NCBI GenBank assembly: GCA_032622095.1
Contig: CP136064.1
Location: forward strand, 261,373,863-261,437,862
Origin: Siphonodentalium dalli
Taxonomy: Eukaryota; Mollusca; Scaphopoda; Gadilida; Siphonodentaliidae
Length of the DNA: 64,000 nucleotides
Direction of reading: 5' to 3'
Numbering within the stretch: the first letter of the stretch is position 1; the number at the start of each line of letters is the position of its first letter. Both the position numbers and the translations under genes were made by a program. Positions 44,103 to 57,000 of the stretch are shown piece after piece. The notes below the pieces were generated by a model that had not been told where the DNA came from, did no database searches, and worked only from the letters and a program-made list of their open reading frames with translations.

Positions 44103-45170
44103 TTACGCCATTAAAATTGGTGACGAGTAAGTATCAGGGCCTAACTCTTCGTGATTTCGGCATCACACACAGGGAAGGCAATTCTGTACAGGATTTCCGC
44201 CACACGCAGTTCAGATTTTGAGAAATTGGGTCAGGACGGGTCACGAAATAGAGTCGGGACCCCGAAAATTCACATATTACGCCATTAAAATTGGTGACGA
44301 GTAAGTATCATGGTCTAACTCTTCGTGATTTGGACATCACACAGAGGGCAGGCAATTATGTACAGGATTTCCGCCACACGCAGTTCAGATTTTGAGAAAT
44401 TGGGTCAGGACGGGTCACGAAATAGAGTCAGGACCCCGAAAATTCATATATTACGCCATTAAAATGTGTGACGAGTATGTATCAAGGCCTTTCTCGTAGT
44501 GATTTCGACAACACAGGCAGGGCAGGCAATTCTGTAGAGGATTTCCGCCACACATAGTTCAGATTTTAAGAAATGGTGTCAGGACGGGTCACGAAATAGG
44601 GACGGGGCCCAGAAAATTCACATATTACGCCATTAAAATTGGTGACGAGTAAGTATCACGGCCTAACTCTTCGTGCTTTCGATATCACAGATAGGGGCAG
44701 GCAATTATGTATAGGATTTCAGCCACACGCAGTTGAGATTTTAAGAAATTGGGTCAGGACGGGTCGCGAAATAGAGACGGGACCCCGGAAATTCATATAT
44801 TACGCCATTAAAATTGGTGACGAGTAAGTATCACGGTCTAACTCTTCGTGATTTCGACATCACACAGAGGGCAGGCAATTATGTACAGGATTTCCGCCAC
44901 ACGCAGTTGAGATTTTGAGAAATTGGGTCAGGACGGGTCACGAAATAGAGTCAGGACCCCGAAAATTCATATATTACGCCATTAAAATGTGTGACGAGTA
45001 TGTATCTCGTCGTGATTTCGACAACACAGGCAGGGCAGTCAATTATGTACATGATTTCCGCCACACGCAGTTCAGATTTTAAGAAATGGGGTCAGGACGG
45101 GTCACGAAATAGGGACGGGCCCCGAAAATTCACATATTACGCCATTAAAATTGGTGACGAGTAAGTATCA
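44103..45170 (+). repeat. ~175-bp satellite, second segment (about 6 monomers)
   Basis: Same orientation and phase as 28390-29339, resuming in the same monomer position where the first segment breaks off. Interrupted at 45170 by the next insertion. Confidence 0.93.
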
Positions 45171-45621
45171 GGTTACACTGGTGTAAATGTTTTCCATAGG
45201 CCTCAGTGCTAACGTTTTAGCGTATGCTGTTGGCTATATGAACCATGGGTCCAATTTTTTTTTTTAATCTGAAAAATTGACATTTAGGGAAACTTTTTAC
45301 ACAAAAAAATCATATCTGTCTAGCAGGGAATTCGCCTTTAAATCTTGTGTTTTCGTAACTAGTGTCAGATCCGCATAAAAAAATACTGTCATATTTTAGA
45401 CCACACCAACAAATTCAAACTTCACTACAAAGGGTTAATTCCTGTGCCAATGGCTATCTTACCTATGGGAAATCATAGGGAAGAGGTGTGATGATTTTTT
45501 TATGCAAAAAGCACACAAGGCTATTTACCAATCAGGGCCCAGTGTCTATTTTATTCTCTCCTATATATTCCTTCCGCATCCGCTAGAGGTCTCTCCGAAC
45601 CTTATTTACACCAGTGTAACC
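45171..45621. repeat. Terminal repeat A, left copy (451 bp)
   Basis: Begins GGTTACACTGGTGTAAATG and ends TTATTTACACCAGTGTAACC. On its own it has the form of a MITE. Non-coding. Confidence 0.88.
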
Positions 45622-46521
45622 TAAAGCGATAGCCCGCTTTTTCGCGGAATAATTGTAACACCCTACATTTTTTCAGAATTGCCCATGAATGAAAAAAATG
45701 TGTTCAAAAATAATATCACTTCTGTGGTTCTTTATTTATCACACACAATTTAACCCCACTCTCTGTAACACATTATTCATCAAAAAAGCACATTTTTCCA
45801 CCACAAGTCATATTCAGGCCCCATTTTCACACAGTTTTTGGGGTCTGGTGTTGCAAACTTGGATCAGCTATGGAAGACTGTACAAGATCCTTTCCATGAG
45901 AGAACTTCTGGTGATGTGAGGTCATTGAGTCCAGATCTGATCAGCTGAGCATCAAGCACATGACTTTATCAGCACATGGAAGACTAAAATATGACATTTT
46001 CAGGTCTGCAAGGGTGATCCAAGATAACTGGATGTGGGTGTATATTGAATTAGTTGAACAAAGATATGCTCTCTTTGAAATGCTGAAGCATTTTCTTAAA
46101 TGTGTCCAAGTTTTAGTGCTATTAACCTTCAAATGGCCATACCCACCAGTGAAAATGAGACACTTTTATTATATATATCTGTATATCACTGGCTATAAAA
46201 TCCAAAATACTTGTTAGATTAGCTTCTTATAACAATTGGTATGTGTGTCATTGACATGCTCATGTAAGGGGTAATTTGCATTATCATGTGACAATTACCA
46301 CCTTGAAATTTTTTGAAAATACCTTGAAAAATTGGCATTTTTTATGAAAAATCATACCATTTTTTTGGCCGATGGAAGTGAAAGAAGACATCAGCAGCAA
46401 GAATAGCCACACCATGCATGGGAGATTCATTGGACTGAAAGACCAGGCTGTGAAAAATGCATTAAAATACTTTAAAGTGACTCCCAGGAATCAAAAATGC
46501 CAAAAAGTTCATTTTTCCCTT
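45622..46521 (+). repeat. Internal repeat R1 (900 bp)
   Basis: Begins TAAAGCGATAGCCCGC with a CCCGC..GCGG stem and ends TTTTTCCCTT. Direct tandem copy follows at 46522. Function unknown. Confidence 0.88.
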
Positions 46522-47449
46522 TAAAGCGATAGCCCGCTTTTTCGCGGAATAATTGTAACACCCTACATTTTTTCAGAATTGCCCATGAATGAAAAAAATG
46601 TGTTCAAAAATAATATCACTTCTGTGGTTCTTTATTTATCACACACAATTTAACCCCACTCTCTGTAACACATTATTCATCAAAAAAGCACATTTTTCCA
46701 CCACAAGTCATATTCAGGCCCCATTTTCACACTGTTTTTGGGGTCTGGTGTTGCAAACTTGGATCAGCTATGGAAGACTGTACAAGATCCTTTCCATGAG
46801 AGAACTTCTGGTGATGTGAGGTCATTGAGTCCAGATCTGATCAGCTGAGCATCAAGCACATGACTTTATCAGCACATGGAAGACTAAAATATGACATTTT
46901 CAGGTCTGCAAGGGTGATCCAAGATAACTGGATGTGGGTGTATATTGAATTAGTTGAACAAAGATATGCTCTCTTTGAAATGCTGAAGCATTTTCTTAAA
47001 TGTGTCCAAGTTTTAGTGCTATTAACCTTCAAATGGCCATACCCACCAGTGAAAATGAGACACTTTTATTATATATATCTGTATATCACTGGCTATAAAA
47101 TCCAAAATACTTGTTAGATTAGCTTCTTATAACAATTGGTATGTGTGTCATTGACATGCTCATGTAAGGGGTAATTTGCATTATCATGTGACAATTACCA
47201 CCTTGAAATTTTTTGAAAATACCTTGAAAAATTGGCATTTTTTATGAAAAATCATACCATTTTTTTGGCCGATGGAAGTGAAAGAAGACATCAGCAGCAA
47301 GAATATCCACACCATGCATGGGAGATTCATTGGACTGAAAGACCAGGCTGTGAAAAATGCATAAAAGACCAGGCTGTGAAAAATGCATTAAAATACTTTA
47401 AAGTGACTCCCAGGAATCAAAAATGCCAAAAAGTTCATTTTTCCCTTTA
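46522..47449 (+). repeat. Internal repeat R2 (928 bp)
   Basis: Near-identical to R1 plus a 28-bp duplication of GACCAGGCTGTGAAAAATGC with flanks. The open frames repeated in both R copies stay intact, which high identity alone would explain. Confidence 0.88.
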
Positions 47450-47900
47450 GGTTACACTGGTGTAAATGTTTTCCATAGGCCTCAGTGCTAACGTTTTAGC
47501 GTATGCTGTTGGCTATATGAACCATGGGTCCAAATTTTTTTTTTAATCTGAAAAATTGACATTTAGGGAAACTTTTTACACAAAAAAATCATATCTGTCT
47601 AGCAGGGAATTCGCCTTTAAATCTTGTGTTTTCGTAACTAGTGTCAGATCCGCATAAAAAAATACTGTCATATTTTAGACCACACCAACAAATTCAAACT
47701 TCACTACAAAGGGTTAATTCCTGTGCCAATGGCTATCTTACCTATGGGAAATCATAGGGAAGAGGTGTGATGATTTTTTTATGCAAAAAGCACACAAGGC
47801 TATTGACCAATCAGGGCCCAGTGTCTATTTTATTCTCTCCTATATATTCCTCCCGCATCCGCTAGAGGTCTCTCCGAACCTTATTTACACCAGTGTAACC
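47450..47900. repeat. Terminal repeat A, right copy (451 bp)
   Basis: Same length and orientation as the left copy. Visible differences include TATTGACC for TATTTACC and CCTCCCGC for CCTTCCGC. Confidence 0.88.
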
Positions 47901-48075
47901 ATCACGGCCTAACTCTTCGTGCTTTCGATATCACAGACAGGGGCAGGCAGTTATGTATAGGAATTCCGCCACACGCAGTTGAGATTTTAAGAAATTGGGC
48001 CAGGACGGGTCACGAAATAGAGACGGGACTCCGGAAATTCATATATTACGCCATTAAAATTGGTGACGAGTAAGT
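47901..48075 (+). repeat. ~175-bp satellite, last forward monomer
   Basis: Starts with the second copy of the ATCA target and runs to GACGAGTAAGTA, where the array flips. Confidence 0.88.
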
Positions 48076-51000
48076 ACTCTTTCTTCGCCACATTAAATGG
48101 CGTAATATAAGAATTTTCGGGGGTACCGACTCTGTTTCGAGAGCCGTCCTAACGCCGTTTCTTCAAATCTGAACTGCGTGTGGCGGAAATCCTGTACAAA
48201 ATTGTTTGCCATAGTTGTATTGTTGAAATCACGAAGAGTTATGGCGTGATACTCACTCGTCGCCACTTTAAATGCCTAATATATGATGTATATTATATAA
48301 TATATGAACTCTATTTTGAGACCCGTCCTGACACAATTTTCTGAAAATCTCAACTGCGTGTGGCGAAAATCCTGTGCAGAATTGTCTGCCCTGTCTGCGT
48401 TGTCGAAATCACGAAGAGTAAGGCTGTGGTACTTACTCGCCACACATTTTAATGGCGTAATAAGTAAATTTTCGGGGTCCTATTTCGTGACCCGTCGTGA
48501 CCCCATTTCTTAAAATCTGAACTGCGTGTGGCAGAAATCCTGTACAACATTGCCTGCCCTGCCTGTTTTTCGAAATCACGAAGAGTCAGGCCGTGATACT
48601 TACTCGTCACCAATTTTAATGGCGTAATAAGTAAATTTTCGGGGTCCCGACTCTATTTCGTGTACCGTCCTGACCCAATTTCTTAAAATCTCAATTGCGT
48701 GTGGTGGAAATCCTATACAGAATTGCCTGCCCTGTCTGTGATATCGAAATCACGAAGAGCTAGGCCGTGATACTTACTCCTCAACAATTTTAATGGCGTA
48801 ATATGTGAATTTTCGGGGTCCCGACTCTATTTCGTGACCCGTCCTGACCCAATTTCTCAAAATCTGAACTGCGTGTGGCGGAAATCCTATACAGAATTGC
48901 CTGCCCTGCCTGTTTTTCGAAATCACGAAGAGTCAGGCCGTGATACTTACTCGTCACCAATTTTAATGGCGTAATAAGTAAATTTTCGGGGTCCCGACTC
49001 TATTTCGTGTACCGTCCTGACCCAATTTCTTAAAATCTCAATTGCGTGTGGTGGAAATCCTATACAGAATTGCCTGCCCTGTCTCTGATATAGAAATCAC
49101 GAACAGCTAGGCCGTGATACTTACTTCTCACCAATTTTAATGGCGTAATATGTGAATTTTCGGGGCCCCGTCCCTATTTCGTGACCCGTCCTGACCCCAT
49201 TTCTTAAAATCTGAACTGCGTGTGGCGGAAATCCTGTACAGAATTGCCTTCCCTGTGTGTGATGTCGAAATCACGAAGAGTTAGGCCGTGATACTAACTC
49301 GTCACCAATTTTAATGGCGTAATATGTAAATTTCCGGGCTCCCGTCTCTATTTCGTGACCCGTCCTGACCCAATTTCTCAAAATCTGAACAGCTTGTGGC
49401 GGAAATCCAGTACAGAATTGCCTTCCCTCTGTGTGATGTCGAAATCACGAAGAGTTATACCGTGATACTTACTCGTCACCAATTTTAATGGCGTAATATA
49501 TGAATTTCCGGGGTCCCGTCTCTATTTCGTGACTCGTCCTGACCCAATTTCTTAAAATCTGAACTGCGTGTGGCGGAAATCATATACATAATTGCCTGCA
49601 CCTATCTGTGATATCGAAATCACGAAGAGCTAGGCCGTGATACTTACTCCTCACCAATTTTAATGGCGTAATATGTGAATTTTCGGGGCCCCGTCCATAT
49701 TTCGTAACACGCCTGACCCCATTTCTTAAAATCTGAACTGCGTGTGGCGGAAATCCTGTACAGAATTGCCTGCCCTATCTGTGATATCGAAATCACGAAG
49801 AGCTATGTCGTGAAACTTGCTCCCCACCAATTTTAATGGCGTAATATGTGAATTTTCGGGGCCCCGTCCATATTTCGTGACCCGCCTGACCCAATTTCTC
49901 AAAATCTGAACTGCGTGTGGCAGAAATCCTATACATAATTGCCTGCCCTGTCTGTGATATCGAAAGCACGAAGATATAGGCCGTGATACTTACTCGTCAC
50001 CAATTTTAAAGGCGTAATATGTGAATTTTCGGGGTCCCGACTATATTTTGTGACCCGTCCTGACCCAATTTCTTAAAATCTCAACTTCGTGTGGCGGAAA
50101 TCCTGTACAAAATTGCCTTCCCTTTGTGTGGTATCGAAATCACGAAGAGTTAGACCGTGATACTTACTCGTCACCAATTTTAATGGCGTAATATGTGAAT
50201 TTTCGGGGGCCCGTCCCTATTTCATGACCCGTCCTGACCCCATTTCTTAAAATTTGAACTGCGTGTGGCGGAAATCCTGTACAGAATTGCATGCCCTGCC
50301 TGTGTTGTCGAAATCTCGACGAAAAAGGCCGTGATACATACTCGTCACACATTTTAATGGCGTAATATATTAATTTTCGGGGTCCTGACTCTATTTCGTG
50401 ACCCGTCCTGACCCAATATCTTAAAATCTCAACTGCGTGTGGCGGAAATCCTATACAGAATTGCCTACCCTATCTGTGATATCGAAATCACGAAGAGCTA
50501 TTACGTGACACTTACTCGTCAGCAATTTGAATGGCGTAATATGTGAATTTTCGGGGTCCCGACTCTATTTCGTGACCCGTCCTGACCCAATTTCTCAAAA
50601 TCTGAACTGCGTGTGGCGGAAATCCTGTACATAATTGCCTTCCCTGTGTGTGATGTCGAAATCACGAAGAGTTAGGCCGTGATACTTACTCGTCACCAAT
50701 TTTAATGTCGTAATATGTAAATTTTCGGGGTCCCGTCTCTATTTCATGACCCGTCCTGACCCCATTTCATCAAATCTGAACTGCGTGTGGCGGAAATCCT
50801 GTACAGAATTGCCTGCCCTATCTGTGATATCGAAATCACGAAGAGCTATGTCGTGATACTTACTCCTCACCAATTTTAAAGGCGTAATATGTGAATTTTC
50901 GGGGTCCCGACTCTATTTCGTGACCCGTCCTGACCCAATTTCTTAAAATCTCAACTTCGTGTGGCGGAAATCCTGTACAGAATTGCCTTCCATCTGTGTG

Positions 51001-54000
51001 GTATCGAAATCACGAAGAGTTAGACCGTGATACTTACTCGTCACCAATTTTAATGGCGTAATATATGAATTTCCGGGGTCCCGTCTCTATTTCGTGACCC
51101 GTCCTGACCCAATTTCTTAAAATCTCAACTGCGTGTGGCGGAAATCCTATACATAATTGCCTGCCCTGTCTGTGATATCGAAAGCACGAAGAGCTAGGCC
51201 GTGATACTTACTCGTCACCAATTTTAATGGCGTAATATGTGAATTTTCTGGGCCCCGTCCCTATTTCGTGACCCGTCCTGCTCCATATCTTAAAATCTGA
51301 ACTGCGCGTGGCGGAAATCCTGTACATAATTACCTGCCCTGTCTGTGATATCGAAAGCACGAAGAGCTAGGCCGTGATACTTACTCGTCACCAATTTTAA
51401 TGGCGTAATATGTAAATTTTCGGGGTCCCGTCTCTATTTCGTGACCCGTCCTGACCCAATTTCTTAAAATCTGAACTGCGTGTGGAAGAAATCCTATACA
51501 TAATTGCCTGCCCCTATCTGTGATATCGAAAGCACGAAGAGTTAGGCCGTGATACTTACTCGTCACAAATTTGAATGGCGTAATAAGTGAATTTTCGGGG
51601 CCTCGTCCCTATTTCGTGACCCGTCCTGACCCCATTTCTTATAATCTGAACTGCGTTTGGCGGAAATCCTGTACAGAATTGCCTGCCCTGTATTTGATAT
51701 CGAAATCAAGAAGAGTTACGCCGTGATACTTACTCCTCACCAATTTTAATGGCGTAATATGTGAATTTTCGGGGCCCCGTCCCTATTTCATGACCCGTCC
51801 TGGCCCAATTTCTCAAAATCTGAACTGCGTGTGGCAGAAATCCTGTACATAATTGCACTCCCTCTGTGTGATGTCGAAATCACGAAGAGTTAGACCGTGA
51901 TACTTACTCGTCACCAATTTTAATGGCGTAATATGTGAATTTCCGGGGTCCCGTCTCTATTTCGTGACCCGTCCTGACCCAATTTCTTAAAATCTGAACT
52001 GTGTGTGGAGGAAATCCTATACAGAATTGCCTGCCCTGTCTTTGATATCGAAATCACGAAGAGCTATGTCGTGATACTTACTCGTCACCAATTTTAATGG
52101 CGTAATATGTGAATTTTCGGGGCCCCGTCCCTATTTCGTGACCCGTCCTGACCCCACTTCTTAAAATATGAACTGCCTGTGGTGGAAATCATGTACACAA
52201 TTGACTGCCCTGTCTTTGATATCGAAATCACGAAGAGCTACGCGTGATACTTACTCCTCACCAATTTTAATGGCGTAATATGTGAATTTTCGGGGTCCCG
52301 ACTCTATTTCGTGAACCGTCCTGACCCAATTTCTTAAAATCTGAACTGAGTGCGGCGGAAATCCTCTGCATAATTGCCTGCCCCTGTCTGTGATATCGAA
52401 AGCACGAAGAGTTAGGCCGTGATACTTACTCGTCACCAATTTTAATGGCGTAATATGTGAATTTTCGGGCCCCGTCCCTATTTCGTGACCCGTCCTGACC
52501 CCATTTCTTAAAATCTGAACTGCGGGTGGCGGAAATCCTGTACAGAATTGCCTGCCATGCCTGTGTTGTCGAAATCACGACGAGAAAGGCCGTGATACTT
52601 ACTCGTCACACATTTTAATGGCGTAATATATGAATTTCCGGGGTCCCGTCTCTATTTCGTGACCCGTCCTGACCCAATTTCTTAAAATCTCAACTGCGTG
52701 TGGCGGAAATCCTATACATAATTACCTGCCCTGTCTGTGATATCGAAAGCACGAAGAGTTAGGCCGTGATACTTACTCGTCACCAATTTTAATGGCGTAA
52801 TATGTAAATTTTCGGGGTCCCGTCTCTATTTCGTGACCCGTCCTGACCCAATTTTTTTTAAATCTGAACTGCTTGTGGAAGAAATCCTATACATAATTGC
52901 CTGCCCCTATCTGTGATATCGAAAGCACGAAGAGTTAGGCCGTGATACTTACTCGTCACCAATTTTAATGGCGTAATATGTGAATTTTCGGGGCCCCGTC
53001 CCTATTTCGTGACCCGTCCTGACCCCATTTCTTAAAATCTGAACTGCGTGTGGCGGAAATCCTGTACAGAATTGCCTGCCCTGCATGTGTTGTCAAAATC
53101 ACGACGAGAAAGGCCGTGATACATACTCGTCACACATTTTAATGGCGTAATATAAGAATTTTCGGGGTCCTGACTCTATTTCGTGACCCCGTCCTGACCC
53201 AATTTCTTAAAATCTCAACTGCGTGTGGCGGAAATCCTATACAGAATTGCCTACCCTATCTGTGATATCGAAATCACGAAGAGCTATGTCGTGACACTTA
53301 CTCGTCACAAATTTTAATGGCGTAATATGTGAATTTTCGGGGTTCCGACTCTATTTCGTGACCCGTCCTGACCCAATTTCTCAAAATCTGAACTGCGTGT
53401 GGCGGAAATACTGTACAGAATTGCGTTCCCTGTGTGTGATGTCGAAATCACGAAGAGTTAGGCCGTGATACTTACTCGTCACCAATTTTAATGCGTAATA
53501 TGTAAATTTTCGGGGCCCCCGTCCCTATTTCGTAACCCGTCCTGACCCCATTTCTTAAAATCCTGGACTGCGTGTGGCGGAAATCCTGTACATAACATGC
53601 ACTCCCTCTGTGTGATGTCGAAATCACGAAGAGTTAGACCGTGATACTTACTCGTCACCAATTTTAATGGCGTAATATATGAATTTCCGGGGTCCCGTCT
53701 CTATTTCGTGACCCGTCCTGACCAATTTCTAAAAATCTCAACTGCGTGTGGCGGAAATCCTATACATAATTGCCTACCCTGTCTGTGATATCGAAAGCAC
53801 GAAGAGTTAGGCCGTGATACTTACTCGTCACCAATTTTAATGGCGTAATTATGTGAATTTTCGGGGCCCCCCGTCCCTATTTCGTGACCCGTCCTGACCC
53901 CACTTCTTAAAATATGAACTGCCTGTGGTGGAAATCATGTACACAATTGACTGCCCTGTCTTTGATATCGAAATCACGAAGAGCTACGCGGTGATACTTA

Positions 54001-57000
54001 CTCCTCACCAATTTTAATGGCGTAATATGTGAATTTTTGGGGTCCCGACTCTATTTCGTGAACCGTCCTGACCCAATTTCTTAAAATCTGAACTGAGTGC
54101 GGCGGAAATCCTCTGCATAATTGCCTGCCCCTGTCTGTGATATCGAAAGCACGAAGAGTTAGGCCGTGATACTTACTCGTCACCAATTTTAATGGCGTAA
54201 TATGTGAATTTTCGGGCCCCGGTCCCTATTTCGTGACCCGTCCTGACCCCATTTCTTAAAATCTGAACTGCGTGGTGGCGGAAATCCTGTACAGAATTGC
54301 CTGCCATGCCTGTGTTGTCGAAATCCACGACGAGAAAGGCCGTGATACTTACTCGTCACACATTTTAATGGCGTAATATATGAATTTCCGGGGTCCCGTC
54401 CTCTATTTCGTGACCCGTCCTGACCCAATTTCTTAAAATCTCAACTGCGTGTGGCGGAAATCCTATACATAATTACCTGCCCTGTCTGTGATATCGAAAG
54501 CACGAAGAGTTAGGCCGTGATACTTACTCGTCACCAATTTTAATGGCGTAATATGTAAATTTTCGGGTCCCGTCTCTATTTCGTGACCCGTCCTGACCCA
54601 ATTTTTTTAAATCTGAACTGCTTGTGGAAGAAATCCTATACATAATTGCCTGCCCCAATCTGTGATATCGAAAGCACGAAGAGTTAGGCCGTGATACTTA
54701 CTCGTCACACATTTTAATGGCGTAATATATGAATTTCCGGGGTCCCGTCTCTATTTCGTGACCCGTCCTGACCCAATTTCTTAAAATCTCAACTGCGTGT
54801 GGCGGAAATCCTATACATAATTACACTGCCCTGTCTGTGATATCGAAAGCACGAAGAGTTAGGCCGTGATACTTACTCGTCACCAATTTTAATGGCGTAA
54901 TATGTAAATTTTCGGGGTCCCGTCTCTATTTCGTGACCCGTCCTGACCCAATTTTTTTTAAATCTGAACTGCTTGTGGAAGAAATCCATATACATAAATG
55001 CCTGCCCCTATCTGTGATATCGAAAGCACGAAGAGTTAGGCCGTGATACTTACTCGTCACCCAATTTTAATGGCGTAATATGTGAATTTTCGGGGCCCCG
55101 TCCCTATTTCGTGACCCGTCCTGACCCCATTTCTTAAAATCTGAAACTGCGTGTGGCGGAAATCCTGTACAGAATTGCCTGCCCTGCATGTGTTGTCAAA
55201 ATCACGACGAGAAAGGCCGTGATACATACTCGTCACACATTTTAATGGCGTAATATAAGAATTTTCGGGGTCCTGACTCTATTTCGTGACCCGTCCTGAC
55301 CCAATTTCTTAAAATCTCAACTGCGTGTGGCGGAAATCCTATACAGAATTGCCTACCCTATCTGTGATATCGAAATCACGAAGAGCTATGTCGTGACACT
55401 TACTCGTCACAAATTTTTAATGGCGTAATATGTGAATTTTCGGGGGTTCCGACTCTATTTCGTGACCCGTCCTGACCCAATTTTCTCAAAATCTGAACTG
55501 CGTGTGGCCGGAAATACTGTACAGAATTGCGTTCCCTGTGTGTGATGTCGAAATCACGAAGAGTTAGGCCGTGATACTTACTCGTCACCAATTTTAATGG
55601 CGTAATATGTAAATTTTCGGGGCCCCGTCCCTATTTCGTAACCCGTCCTGACCCCATTTCTTAAAATCTGGACTGCGTGTGGCGGAAATCCTGTACATAA
55701 CTGCACTCCCCTCTGTGTGATGTCGAAATCACGAAGAGTTAGACCGTGATACTTACTCGTCACCAATTTTAATGGCGTAATATATGAATTTCCGGGGGTC
55801 CCCGTCTCTATTTCGTGACCCGTCCTGACCCAATTTCTAAAAATCTCAACTGCGTGTGGCGGAAATCCTATACATAATTGCCTACCCTGTCTGTGATATC
55901 GAAAGCACGAAGAGTTAGGCCGTGATACTTACTCGTCACAATTTTAATGGCGTAATATGTGAATTTTCGGGGCCCCGTCCCTATTTCGTGACCCGTCCTG
56001 ACCCCACTTCTTAAAATATGAACTGCCTGTGGTGGAAATCATGTACACAATTGACTGCCCTGTCTTTGATATCGAAATCACGAAGAGCTACGCGGTGATA
56101 CTTACTCCTCACCAATTTTAATGGCGTAATATGTGAATTTTTGGGGTCCCGACTCTATTTCGTGAACCGTCCTGACCCAATTCTTAAAATCTGAACTGAG
56201 TGCGGCGGAAATCCTCTGCATAATTGCCTGCCCCTGTCTGTGATATCGAAAGCACGAAGAGTTAGGCCGTGATACTTACTCGTCACCAATTTTAATGGCG
56301 TAATATGTGAATTTTCGGGCCCCGTCCCTATTTCGTGACCCGTCCTGACCCCATTTCTTAAAATCTGAACTGCGTGTGGCGGAAATCCTGTACAGAATTG
56401 CCTGCCATGCCTGTGTTGTCGAAATCACGACGAGAAAGGCCGTGATACTTACTCGTCACACATTTTAATGGCGTAATATAATGAATTTCCGGGGTCCCGT
56501 CTCTATTTCGTGACCCGTCCTGACCCAATTTCTTAAAATCTCAACTGCGGTGTGGCGGAAATCCTATACATAATTACCTGCCCTGTCTGTGATATCGAAA
56601 GCACGAAGAGTTAGGGCCGTGATACTTACTCGGTCACCAATTTTAATGGCGTAATATGTAAATTTTTCGGGGTCCCGTCTCTATTTCGTGACCCGTCCTG
56701 ACCCAATTTTTTTAAATCTGAACTGCTTGTGGAAGAAAATCCTATACATAATTGCCTGCCCCAATCTGCGATATCGAAAGCACGAAGAGTTAGGCCGTGA
56801 TACTTACTCGTCACCAATTTTAATGGCGTAATATGTGAATTTTCGGGGCCCCCGTCCCTATTTCGTGACCCGTCCTGACCCCATTTCTTAAAATCTGAAC
56901 TGCGTGTGGCGGAAATCCTGTACAGAATTGCCTGCCCTGCATGTGTTGTCGAAATCAACGACGAGAAAGGCCGTGATACATACTCGTCACACACATTTTA

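Larger units (their letters stand above)
45171..47900. mobile_element. 2.73-kb composite element with ATCA duplication
   Basis: Layout: 451-bp repeat A (45171-45621), 900-bp repeat R1 (45622-46521), 928-bp R2 (46522-47449), 451-bp repeat A again (47450-47900), all direct. Each A copy has 18-bp inverted ends GGTTACACTGGTGTAAAT. The satellite breaks at GTAAGTATCA and resumes ATCACGGCC, so ATCA is duplicated around the whole unit and not around either A copy. The two A copies differ at only a handful of bases. R2 differs from R1 mainly by a 28-bp tandem duplication at about 47340-47390. Open frames in R (76, 85 and, on the minus strand, 63 residues) match nothing I know. It could be a composite transposon, or an LTR-like element whose repeats lack TG..CA ends. 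Confidence 0.85.

Noticed and set aside
45171-47900. LTR retrotransposon
   Set aside because: Terminal direct repeats and a 4-bp duplication fit, but the repeats begin GG and end CC with 18-bp inverted ends. No primer-binding site, polypurine tract or gag/pol similarity is visible on either strand. Kept as a composite element instead.
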